22,364 bases of DNA from assembly GCA_002722105.1 (NCBI GenBank), contig PBKF01000065.1:1-22364 (forward strand). Direction: 5' to 3'. The DNA is from Fidelibacterota bacterium (lineage in GTDB: Bacteria; Marinisomatota; Marinisomatia; Marinisomatales; UBA1611). Positions 16,116 through 22,364 of the stretch are shown in pieces. The notes under the pieces were generated by a model that worked only from the letters and a program-made list of their open reading frames with translations, was not told the origin of the DNA and did no database searches. Each line of letters opens with the position of its first letter. Position 1 is the stretch's first letter. Position numbers and translations under genes: made by a program.

Positions 16116-17225
16116 ATGGACTACGCCTCGAGTGGGGTTGACATAGATCTCGAAGCGAAAGCCGTGGCTAGTCTGATTGGTTCCTTGTCCTCTTCAAGCA
16201 GGGTCCCAGGTGAGCTTGGTGCTCCGGTACACCTACCGGGCGGTTTCGGAGGCATTATTGAATTCGGCGACTCTTGTCTGGCCCTTGCGACTGATGGCGT
16301 GGGGTCCAAATTGCAGATTGCAAGCGAGGTAGGACAATTGGGGGGCGTGGGGTTTGACTGCGTGGCAATGAACGTAAACGACCTGATTTGCGTCGGAGCG
16401 GAACCACTTGCGTTCGTGGATTACATCGCTGTCCCTGAAGCGGATCCGGGGGTGCACTCGTCTTTGGGGGGGTCCCTATCCCTAGCCTGCAATGCCGCTA
16501 GAGTCACTTTGGCGGGGGGAGAGACGGCCACCCTTCCTGGGATAGTAAAGGAGCTGGACCTATCCGGAACCGCGCTAGGCTGGTTTCCGAAGGGCACGGG
16601 TATCACCGGAGAGAATCTCGAGGATGGGGACGTGCTGATTGGCCTGCCCAGCAGCGGTATACACTCCAATGGGTTCACACTAGTAAGAGCGGTTATTGAG
16701 AGGTCGGGTTGCTCCTTGGAAGAAATCTGCCCGTTCGATCCTAGCCATGATTCGAGGGAAATCACCAGGTTCGCTGGGAATGAGGGCGGTGCCACGCTGG
16801 CTGAGGTGATTCTGAACCCAACCAGGATCTACGTTAGTCCCGTAGTAGAACTAGTGCTTGAGTCAAGGAGTGGTGGTGGAGTGGTGGAAGTGGATTCGAT
16901 AAAGGCAATCGCCCACATCACCGGTGGAGGTTTGTCGAACTTGCTCCGGCTGCATGACACCCTGGGTTGGGAAATAGATAGGCCGCTGGACCCTCAGCCA
17001 GAGTTCGGGTGGATCTCCGAGATCGGATCTGTCAACTCACTGGAGATGCATAGGACCTTCAACATGGGTATGGGGATGGTGGTAGCCGTCTCGGAAGACT
17101 TTGCCGATTCAGTAGAGAGTTGGCTAAGTGAACGCCTGCCTGGGAGCAGGGTCGTAGGACGTGTGGTCTCGAATGGGAGATTGGTGACCCATTCGGATCC
17201 AGAAGTTGTTTTCTCCCACTACTAA
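16116..17225 (+). CDS. purM: Phosphoribosylformylglycinamidine cyclo-ligase (AIR synthetase)
   Basis: ATP-dependent closure of FGAM to aminoimidazole ribonucleotide, the fifth step of purine synthesis, in the cytoplasm. From the chosen ATG it has 369 residues, near the family norm of about 345. It begins MDYASSGVDID, as PurM proteins do. Family motifs include LATDGVGSK near 57-65, DCVAMNVNDL near 81-90, GGETATLPG at 134-142 and GIHSNGFTLVR. The GGAGG site at 16106-16110 supports this start, although the frame is open further upstream. The gene is divergent from the amino-acid importer operon. Forty bases separate its stop from trm1 on the same strand. Identification is firm. Confidence 0.95.
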   Translation: MDYASSGVDIDLEAKAVASLIGSLSSSSRVPGELGAPVHLPGGFGGIIEFGDSCLALATDGVGSKLQIASEVGQLGGVGFDCVAMNVNDLICVGAEPLAFVDYIAVPEADPGVHSSLGGSLSLACNAARVTLAGGETATLPGIVKELDLSGTALGWFPKGTGITGENLEDGDVLIGLPSSGIHSNGFTLVRAVIERSGCSLEEICPFDPSHDSREITRFAGNEGGATLAEVILNPTRIYVSPVVELVLESRSGGGVVEVDSIKAIAHITGGGLSNLLRLHDTLGWEIDRPLDPQPEFGWISEIGSVNSLEMHRTFNMGMGMVVAVSEDFADSVESWLSERLPGSRVVGRVVSNGRLVTHSDPEVVFSHY

Positions 17226-17265
17226 TCGTTGGTAACACCTTTTGTCGGGTCGTCCTCCGGGCACC

Positions 17266-18582
17266 ATGTCTGTTGGCGAGGGAGGTGTCCCTCATCGCGA
17301 AGGGAGGACTCTGATGCTTCTCCCACAACCGCCCGAAGAAAGTCAGGGACCTTCTGCCAAGACATCTGGAGAGGTTTTCTACAACCCGGCAATGGCTGGA
17401 AGTAGGACTAGGAGCGTTCTACTTTTCAGGTATGCAATGGAAGAGGGCATGCTTGGTGATGGTACCGTTTACGCCCTTGATGGGCTCACAGCATCTGGAC
17501 TCAGGGCCAGAAGGTGGCTGAACGAGTTGCCCTCTAAGATGTCTAGCAGGATCGCTGCAACCATTGTGGATCTGGAGCAAGATGCATTAGATTGGGCCGC
17601 ATCCTCTCACAATGAGTTCCCCCCCTCGCATGGAAATGGCACCTTGGATTCTTACCGAGGAGATCTCAGAGGAGCGGTGCTGAGAAGTGGCAGACACTGG
17701 GTCGACATCGACCCCTACGGCTCTCCAGTACCGTTCATCGACTCAGCCATACAGTCCATGGCGAGGAGCAGCATGATGGAAGTCAGCGCGACAGATACCG
17801 CTGCTTTGACTGGCTCTTCCAAAACCGCACTGATGAGGAGGTACGGTGCCAGGGTCAGAACCGACTGCCTTGCACATGATTCTGGGATGAGGGTGATGCT
17901 GGCAGTTATTTCCAGAATAGCTGCTAGGCACGACAGGTCGATCTCGCCTCTTGTTTCTGTTTGGGACTCGCATCACCTCCGAGTCTCGTTCAGGGTCACG
18001 AAGAGCGTGTCTTCGGCTAATTCTCTGGAAGAGAGCATTGGTTGGAGAGTTTTTTCCCCCTCCAAGGACGAGTTTTTGGCTTCCATTGATGCTGGGTTGC
18101 AAGTAGAAAGCCAGGTAGAGTTCCTCCCCATGCACTGCATGCTTCCACTTAACTTCCCAGTTGATAGGAATGACCCTAGGGTCTCGGGACCCCTCTGGAT
18201 CGGTCCTACGGGTGACAGAGGTGCCATGTCTTCAATGTCCGAAGAACGTGCACTGGAGAGTTGTGGACCTGTGTTCACTGAGGAAGACCCGGTGGGTTGG
18301 GATGCGAAGAGGTTCGAAACCGAACGGAGGAGGGTCTGCAGGAGCGTTAGGCACTTCTCTGAAGAGTCGCAGGTAATAGGCGCTAGTCATTTGGTCGTGG
18401 TAGACGACCTGGCTTCCTGGCTAGGAACCGGCGCCCCACCTAGTCCGCGAAGGATAGTTGAGTCGCTTAGGGAAGACGGTCGGTTGGCCGCTATTTCCAG
18501 CTACGGCAGGCCATCATTCCGGACCAATGCTCCCTGGGAGGCGGTCGTGGAGGCTGCTATGTCCATTCACCCACCGATATAG
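17266..18582 (+). CDS. trm1: tRNA (guanine(26)-N2)-dimethyltransferase Trm1
   Basis: SAM-dependent enzyme that makes m2,2G26 in tRNA, typical of archaea and eukaryotes. From the ATG at 17266 it has 438 residues. It shows FYNPAMAGSRTRS near 38-50, the SAM-binding ALDGLTASGLRARR at 70-83, the catalytic VDIDPYGSPVPFIDSA starting near 146 and the ATDTAALTG motif near 175-183. The family's SGPLWIGP element lies in the C-terminal half. An in-frame TTG at 17242 is possible but adds only eight unremarkable residues. It follows purM at 40 bases. Its last 16 bases overlap the 3' end of moaA on the other strand. Identification is firm. Confidence 0.93.
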   Translation: MSVGEGGVPHREGRTLMLLPQPPEESQGPSAKTSGEVFYNPAMAGSRTRSVLLFRYAMEEGMLGDGTVYALDGLTASGLRARRWLNELPSKMSSRIAATIVDLEQDALDWAASSHNEFPPSHGNGTLDSYRGDLRGAVLRSGRHWVDIDPYGSPVPFIDSAIQSMARSSMMEVSATDTAALTGSSKTALMRRYGARVRTDCLAHDSGMRVMLAVISRIAARHDRSISPLVSVWDSHHLRVSFRVTKSVSSANSLEESIGWRVFSPSKDEFLASIDAGLQVESQVEFLPMHCMLPLNFPVDRNDPRVSGPLWIGPTGDRGAMSSMSEERALESCGPVFTEEDPVGWDAKRFETERRRVCRSVRHFSEESQVIGASHLVVVDDLASWLGTGAPPSPRRIVESLREDGRLAAISSYGRPSFRTNAPWEAVVEAAMSIHPPI

Positions 18583-19571
18583 GACATCTCGACCCTAGGC
18601 AGGGACAGAGGTCCGGTGGACCTCTCCTCGCTGTATCTGTCTTTCCTCCTAGTCCAGACTTCTGAAATCGCGCGAGTGATCTCATCTGTCTTGGAACCAG
18701 ACCTGATCAGGCCGGACATGTCATGTCCCACAGTGGTGAATAGGCAAGTGAAAAGCTTGCCATCGGACGAGAGCCTGGCCCTTACGCAGTCTCCGCAGAA
18801 TGGTTGCGAAACGGAGGATATGAACCCAATCTCGCCGGTTCCGTCTGAGTGTGCCCACCTAGAAGCAACGTCGCTGGGAGATTGCCTCATTACCGGAACT
18901 AGATCGAACTCCTGGGAAAGGAAGTCGAGAATCTCGGACGTGGGCACAACTTGCCCTTGAGTCCATCCATTTGTGCTACCGACATCCATGAACTCGATGA
19001 ATCGGACTGTCGCACCAGACCCTCTGAATTTTCTGACTAGTTTAGGTATCTGGTCTTCGTTTACACCGCGTTGGACTACACAATTGACCTTGACGGGTCC
19101 CAATTCGCACCTTATTGCCTCGGAGATTCCGTCTAGAATATCACTCACTGGGACTTTGGAGTCGGTTATTCTGGAGTGGATCTCCTGGTCAATTGCATCT
19201 AGGCTTATGGTGACCCTGTCGAGTCCAGATTCCGCTAGCTTAGCAGCGTTCTTTGCGAGAAATGAGCCATTGGTGGTCAATGCGACCTCCATTCCCAATG
19301 ATGATAGTTGCCTAACTAATTGATGGATATCCTTCCTTAGTAGTGGTTCCCCACCGGTGATTCTTACCTTTCGAAGGCCCAGTGGTTTACACGCTTTGAC
19401 GAAGTTCCTAATCTCCTCGTAAGTCATGATCTCGTCCTTGGGGAGGAAGTCGTGTCCCTTTCCGAATTTCTCTCTAGGCATGCAGTACCTGCATCTGAAG
19501 TTGCACCTGTCTGTGACCGAGACCCTCAGATCCCTCAGTGGCCTGCCCATGGTGTCTAGTGCCATGGGCAT
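18567..19571 (-). CDS. moaA: GTP 3',8-cyclase MoaA (molybdenum cofactor synthesis)
   Basis: Radical-SAM enzyme for the first step of molybdopterin synthesis, converting GTP to 3',8-cyclo-7,8-dihydro-GTP. In its 334 residues the radical-SAM cluster motif is CNFRCRYC (Cys23, 27, 30) and the SAM-binding ITGGEPLLR follows. The second cluster is held by Cys259, Cys262 and Cys276. The protein ends in Gly-Gly, the conserved MoaA tail that reaches the active site, so the C-terminus is intact despite the 16-base overlap with trm1. The start is ATG 19569-19571; ATGs at 19565 and 19550 are alternatives. It is divergent from nfuA across 51 bases. No other moa gene is in the window. Confidence 0.95.
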   Translation of the reverse strand: MPMALDTMGRPLRDLRVSVTDRCNFRCRYCMPREKFGKGHDFLPKDEIMTYEEIRNFVKACKPLGLRKVRITGGEPLLRKDIHQLVRQLSSLGMEVALTTNGSFLAKNAAKLAESGLDRVTISLDAIDQEIHSRITDSKVPVSDILDGISEAIRCELGPVKVNCVVQRGVNEDQIPKLVRKFRGSGATVRFIEFMDVGSTNGWTQGQVVPTSEILDFLSQEFDLVPVMRQSPSDVASRWAHSDGTGEIGFISSVSQPFCGDCVRARLSSDGKLFTCLFTTVGHDMSGLIRSGSKTDEITRAISEVWTRRKDRYSEERSTGPLSLPRVEMSYIGG

Positions 19572-19622
19572 TGGGTTGGGTCACAGGTGAATAGTTTGTC
19601 TGAAAGAAGAACAGGTTGAAGA

Positions 19623-20207
19623 ATGAGGGTTTACTGCAACAATATGATGCTGCATATCACCGAGAAGGCGAGGGAGATGCTGGACAAGTTCGCTGAACAG
19701 GCGGATGACAACGACGTGGCTCTTAAGATCGTGATACTTGGAAGAGGCCCCAAGGGCTTCCAGTATGACTTGCAACTCATAGGCAAAGGAGATGCATTGG
19801 AAGATGACGTGGAGATTGAAGTAGACGGCTTGGCTGTGTTCGTTGGGGCCAGAAGCGCTCCCTACCTAGATGGTACAATTCTAGACTACAAGGAGACTCT
19901 GATGGGAGGAGGTTTCAGTTTCGAGAACCCCAACCCACTCTGGATTGATGATGTCTCCAAGTCGGTTGCTGAGGTAATCGAAAGCAAGGTGAATCCACTC
20001 GTCGCAGCACATGGTGGTCATGTTGATCTGGTTGGCGTGGATGAGGGGAAGGCAATGATCTCGTTCGGAGGGGGATGCCAGGGGTGTGGCATGGTCGACG
20101 TGACCCTGAAGGAGGGGATTGAGGTTATGATCACAGAGGGAGTGCCCGAGATTACTGCAGTCGTTGATTTGACTGACCACGACGCCGGGACCAACCCGTT
20201 CTATTGA
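19623..20207 (+). CDS. nfuA: Fe-S carrier protein NfuA-like (degenerate A-type domain + NifU C-terminal domain)
   Basis: Delivers assembled [4Fe-4S] clusters to target enzymes. Residues about 9-105 form an A-type (IscA/HesB-like) domain that has lost the cluster cysteines, as in bacterial NfuA. Residues 112-185 are the NifU C-terminal domain with FGGGCQGCGMVDVTLKEGIE, whose CxxC is Cys152/Cys155. The architecture and the DLTDHDAGTNPFY tail closely follow E. coli NfuA, which suggests transfer from bacteria. The ATG at 19623 is used here; ATG at 19644 or 19647 would begin exactly at the domain. It is divergent from moaA, itself an Fe-S enzyme. Its stop abuts that of the PAC2 gene in the shared palindrome TGATCA. 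Confidence 0.9.
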   Translation: MRVYCNNMMLHITEKAREMLDKFAEQADDNDVALKIVILGRGPKGFQYDLQLIGKGDALEDDVEIEVDGLAVFVGARSAPYLDGTILDYKETLMGGGFSFENPNPLWIDDVSKSVAEVIESKVNPLVAAHGGHVDLVGVDEGKAMISFGGGCQGCGMVDVTLKEGIEVMITEGVPEITAVVDLTDHDAGTNPFY

Positions 20208-20975
20208 TCAGTACATCGGGACTTCGTCCTCATCGTCATCCGAATCAGGTGCGGGAAGAGCAGTGGACTGAGCTCTCTCAAAGGCCTCCCTAACTCGTTC
20301 TTCGATGTTCCTTGCATCATCGAGCAGTCCCTCCACAGGGACCTCGACGCCAACTAGCTCACTTAGGCCCTCGACAGCAATGAGGGCTGCTCTGGCATCC
20401 GGGTACATCGGATTGCACTCGGCCAATAGTGCTGTGACGTCCAACCCCCTCCTTTCTCCCTCTGCGATGAGGTACCCGGCTATTCCTGTGACAACTCCCT
20501 GCTGAATCCTCTGAATGCTGGAGTTGTCGAGCTGGTCTCGGCCTATCGAGGTCGATGACACCCCCCAAAGCTCGCTGTCCTCCTTTATTCCCAAGTCATT
20601 GCTAACTACCCCATCAATTACGATCAGTCTGTCAAAACCTCCTTTGGTGAACCACTCGAGTACCGTGTTAGCAAAGTAGACGTCGTGTTCGCTGGTGAAT
20701 TGTATCTCCGATGTGAATACCCCTATCCCATCTCCCTGGTAGACCCTAACCGGATGCTTCGGGACGGAATCGTGGATCAGGGCTACTGCAGGGAACTTCG
20801 GATGAAGAACGGTGCCCATTGGACTAAGCTGCAGTGAGCTTATCAGATGGGATGTGGCAATGACACCGACCGAACCCACGGTTGAGAAGCCACATACTGC
20901 GGTTCCACCCAATCTAGATGGGTCTGCCTCAGAGTGCAAAACCAAAGGATAGCCGCCGCCTGATTCCTCGCTCAC
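20208..20975 (-). CDS. PAC2-family protein (proteasome-assembly-chaperone-like)
   Basis: A 255-residue soluble protein of the PAC2 fold, related to eukaryotic proteasome assembly chaperone 2 and archaeal PbaA/PbaB-type proteins. Visible signs are the early GTAVCGFSTVGSVGVIATSHLI stretch, the FTSE segment near 88, FDRLIVIDGV in the middle, and GVVTGIAGYLIAEGERRGL with the following NPMYPDARAAL typical of the family. A helix and an acidic tail end in VPMY. The C-terminus lacks a true Hb-Y-X proteasome-docking motif because Tyr is the last residue. The start is GTG 20973-20975. It is convergent with nfuA with no gap. The role as a proteasome chaperone is inferred from the family only. Confidence 0.8.
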   Translation of the reverse strand: MSEESGGGYPLVLHSEADPSRLGGTAVCGFSTVGSVGVIATSHLISSLQLSPMGTVLHPKFPAVALIHDSVPKHPVRVYQGDGIGVFTSEIQFTSEHDVYFANTVLEWFTKGGFDRLIVIDGVVSNDLGIKEDSELWGVSSTSIGRDQLDNSSIQRIQQGVVTGIAGYLIAEGERRGLDVTALLAECNPMYPDARAALIAVEGLSELVGVEVPVEGLLDDARNIEERVREAFERAQSTALPAPDSDDDEDEVPMY

Positions 20976-21049
20976 GGGGTTTCGTTGTGTTGGCGCTCTT
21001 TGAATTTCACGGCTACGGCCCTGGTCAAGTAGTGTTAAGGAAATAGAGG

Positions 21050-21058
21050 AAAAAATAA
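21050..21058 (+). promoter_or_regulatory. Candidate TATA box of the winged-helix/pentapeptide unit
   Basis: AAAAAATAA is centred about 35 bases before the ATG at 21089. It lies in the 113-base divergent gap between the PAC2 gene and this unit. Confidence 0.35.
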
Positions 21059-21065
21059 CCTGATA

Positions 21066-21083
21066 AGGACCGTCCTACAGGAC
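21066..21083. promoter_or_regulatory. Triple AGGAC/GTCCT inverted-repeat cluster (candidate operator)
   Basis: Three arms alternate: AGGAC-C-GTCCT-AC-AGGAC. The middle GTCCT can pair with either neighbour. The cluster lies between the TATA-like element and the ATG of a putative DNA-binding protein, a classic place for autoregulation. The repeats are seen directly; the function is inferred. Confidence 0.4.
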
Positions 21084-21088
21084 TTGTC

Positions 21089-21640
21089 ATGCCAACAAAG
21101 GAGCAAAAAGAGCTTGGTGGGCTCTTCCTAAGGCTAGGTTCCCAAGACATCAGTTTGGCTGACTACACCAAAGAGGCCAGTGATAGGTGGCTGAAGGTTA
21201 CCAGCCAAGACACCTGGTCTTCGACTCTCTCGCGTGTTAGAATCGCGAGGCAGGAGGCCCTAGAGGGGACTCTGGAGGCTATCAGATCGAGTGGGTTCCC
21301 AGACAGGGGATCTTCTTTCGCTAGGCTTCTGGACTCGTGCGGAATTAAGAACAAGTCCGATGTGATACTAGCCGCGATACAGTACATGAGGTCGGTTGAG
21401 AAGGAGGGGAATACGCCTCCTAGGGAGGTCAGAAGGCTAATCGAAGAGACTGGCAAGTGGACTAAAAGGTCAGTGAAGAAGTGGAACGTTTCCTTGTATA
21501 TTGGGAGGATGCTGGAGGGTGGCCCTGGGGGTTCAGAGTCCTTTTTGGAGTATCCTCGAAGGAGGCCGAGGAAGAATGCGTACGTGGTTCTCACTGAAGC
21601 CGGTAGGGATCATCTTGACCAACTATCCCTCAAGAGGTGA
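21089..21640 (+). CDS. Putative winged-helix DNA-binding protein
   Basis: The 183 residues match no family I can name. The N-terminal 75 residues are charged and helical. Residues about 90-175 have the order of a winged-helix domain. Helices near 90-104 (SDVILAAIQYMRSVE) and 108-122 (TPPREVRRLIEETGK) are followed by a possible recognition helix near 131-142. A basic wing (YPRRRPRKNAYVVLTEAG) and a last helix close the domain. The LTEAG-x-x-x-L ending is common in winged-helix regulators. It could be a transcription factor or another nucleic-acid-binding protein. Inverted repeats sit just upstream of its ATG, consistent with self-regulation. A pentapeptide-repeat gene follows after four bases. 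Confidence 0.55.
   Translation: MPTKEQKELGGLFLRLGSQDISLADYTKEASDRWLKVTSQDTWSSTLSRVRIARQEALEGTLEAIRSSGFPDRGSSFARLLDSCGIKNKSDVILAAIQYMRSVEKEGNTPPREVRRLIEETGKWTKRSVKKWNVSLYIGRMLEGGPGGSESFLEYPRRRPRKNAYVVLTEAGRDHLDQLSLKR
21634..21640 (+). promoter_or_regulatory. Ribosome binding site fixing the pentapeptide-gene start
   Basis: GAGGTGA ends in the stop codon of the upstream gene and lies four bases before the GTG at 21645. It supports that GTG as the start and coupled translation of the pair. Confidence 0.55.
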
Positions 21641-21644
21641 CGAT

Positions 21645-22034
21645 GTGACAGATGAAGAGAGCAAGGACTGGTCGTTCACATCACACATAGGGGAGAACCT
21701 GCGAGGTGCTGACTTGTCCGGAGCCAATCTCAGAAGGGCGATTCTAGATAGGGCAGACCTTTCTGGAGCAGACCTTTCTGGAGCAGACCTGAGGAGCGCA
21801 TCGCTGAAGGGGGCGAACCTGATGAAGGCGGCTCTGGATGGGGCTGATCTTAGAGGAGCCAGGATGGTGAAGGCAAGGCTAGGGCTATCCAACCTCCAGG
21901 GGGCGAGGCTGGATGGGGCAGACATGAGAGGGATTAGAGGCAAGTATGCGATTTGGAGAAAGGCGAACTGGTGGGATGCTATTATGGATGAATCCCTGAC
22001 CAAGGCTCTATCGAAGAAATGGCCGAAGGACTAG
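21645..22034 (+). CDS. Pentapeptide-repeat protein
   Basis: A 129-residue protein in which residues about 18-97 are continuous A(D/N)LxG-type pentapeptides, roughly sixteen in number (for example GADLSGANLRRAIL). Such repeats fold into a right-handed four-sided beta-helix, about four turns here. Some family members (MfpA, Qnr) mimic DNA and bind gyrase, while most have no known role. A Trp-rich tail (AIWRKANWWDAIMD) and a basic end cap the repeat. The start is GTG 21645, chosen for the GAGGTGA site. The open frame further upstream overlaps the previous gene and looks non-coding. It is cotranscribed with the putative winged-helix gene. The stop shares CTAG with the convergent thioesterase gene. 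Confidence 0.8.
   Translation: MTDEESKDWSFTSHIGENLRGADLSGANLRRAILDRADLSGADLSGADLRSASLKGANLMKAALDGADLRGARMVKARLGLSNLQGARLDGADMRGIRGKYAIWRKANWWDAIMDESLTKALSKKWPKD
21753..21790 (+). repeat. Perfect 15-base tandem repeat inside the pentapeptide gene
   Basis: GCAGACCTTTCTGGA occurs twice head to tail (21753-21767, 21768-21782), then its first eight bases again. The unit encodes one pentapeptide, so copy number can change without a frameshift. Confidence 0.85.
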
Positions 22035-22364
22035 GTCTCTGGGCTCATCTTGGCTAGGCCTTCTCTCATCCAATCTGGGACCTCTATCTTTGACTTGACT
22101 TGGCGCATGTCAGTACACACGGTTACCTGATCTGCCGTCCAGCACAGGGTCCCCTCCTGGTTTCTGAATTCGTAGTTCCAATGAATGGATGTCTTTCCTA
22201 TTCTGGGAACAGTGATCGTGCAATTGACCGTGTCGCCATAAGAGATGGGGTGGATGAAGTGGGCCTCGCTATGTACGAGAGGGAACGCGATGTTGTGAGA
22301 GGACAATATATCGTTGTAGTGAAGGCCGCAAGAGAACTCCCAGGACTCCTCGTAGAATCGGTGA
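22031..22364 (-). CDS. Hot-dog fold acyl-CoA thioesterase (4HBT type), 5' end outside the window
   Basis: The frame enters from the right edge and ends at TAG (22031-22033), giving 110 visible residues. The edge reads HRFYEESWEFSCGLHYNDIL. It is followed by PLVHSEAHFIHPISYGDTV and RIGKTSIHWNYEFRNQEG. This is the pattern of 4-hydroxybenzoyl-CoA/DHNA-CoA-type hot-dog thioesterases, which cleave acyl-CoA thioesters. The catalytic loop is just outside the window, so substrate and active residue cannot be judged. A TTG near 22306 is internal and not the start, since the family pattern continues upstream of it. The stop overlaps that of the pentapeptide gene by four bases. Confidence 0.8.
   Translation of the reverse strand, partial: HRFYEESWEFSCGLHYNDILSSHNIAFPLVHSEAHFIHPISYGDTVNCTITVPRIGKTSIHWNYEFRNQEGTLCWTADQVTVCTDMRQVKSKIEVPDWMREGLAKMSPET

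Noticed and set aside
20208..20225. C-terminal PMY of the PAC2 protein as an Hb-Y-X proteasome-docking motif
   Set aside because: The motif needs Tyr as the penultimate residue; here Tyr is last.
21501..21644. Upstream extension of the pentapeptide gene to an ATG at 21501
   Set aside because: It overlaps the previous gene out of frame and shows no repeat pattern; GAGGTGA before GTG 21645 gives a better start.
1..22364. tRNA, rRNA, CRISPR array, insertion sequence or integrase
   Set aside because: The gaps are short and contain no cloverleaf, repeat-spacer pattern, terminal inverted repeats or transposase-like frame that I could see.

Overview
The window reads as a compact archaeal chromosome segment, most likely from the marine Thermoplasmatota (Marine Group II / Poseidoniales type). 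The archaeal signature genes are GatE, MCM helicase, Pth2-type peptidyl-tRNA hydrolase, Trm1 and a PAC2-family protein. Several genes have TATA-like promoters with short or no leaders. Alongside these sit genes of bacterial character: a Liv-type amino-acid ABC importer, NfuA and a pentapeptide-repeat protein. The lineage is inferred from gene content and style; no marker gene here proves it. Coding density is very high and no gap exceeds 300 bases. I found no tRNA, rRNA, CRISPR array or mobile element.

Layout. Positions 2-157 hold the 3' end of an unrecognised plus-strand gene, closed by a GC-rich hairpin. A minus-strand cluster follows (245-1939): a probable DUF4430-like exported protein, an ECF-transporter S component and pth2. 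Next is a minus-strand mcm-gatE pair (2008-6215). Its promoter carries a palindrome between the TATA box and the predicted transcription start. On the plus strand are a PPC/DUF296 protein and a YqiA-like alpha/beta hydrolase (6378-7484).

The centre (7464-15923, minus strand) is a branched-chain/hydrophobic amino-acid ABC importer of odd architecture. It starts with a 1035-residue lipoprotein carrying three binding domains. The first is a family-3 (polar amino-acid type) domain whose halves appear in circularly permuted order. Two tandem LivJ-type domains follow, each with the same eight cysteines. After a perfect 13-bp hairpin comes a 1252-residue protein in which LivH and LivM are fused through an extra membrane/coiled-coil region, and then livG and livF. 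Lipid-anchored receptor, fused channel and two ATPases would make one complete importer. This is the most unusual system in the window.

The right side holds purM, trm1, moaA, nfuA, a PAC2-family gene, a two-gene unit encoding a putative winged-helix protein and a pentapeptide-repeat protein, and a thioesterase cut by the window edge. The four convergent gene pairs in the window abut or overlap at their stop codons, which indicates strong compaction.
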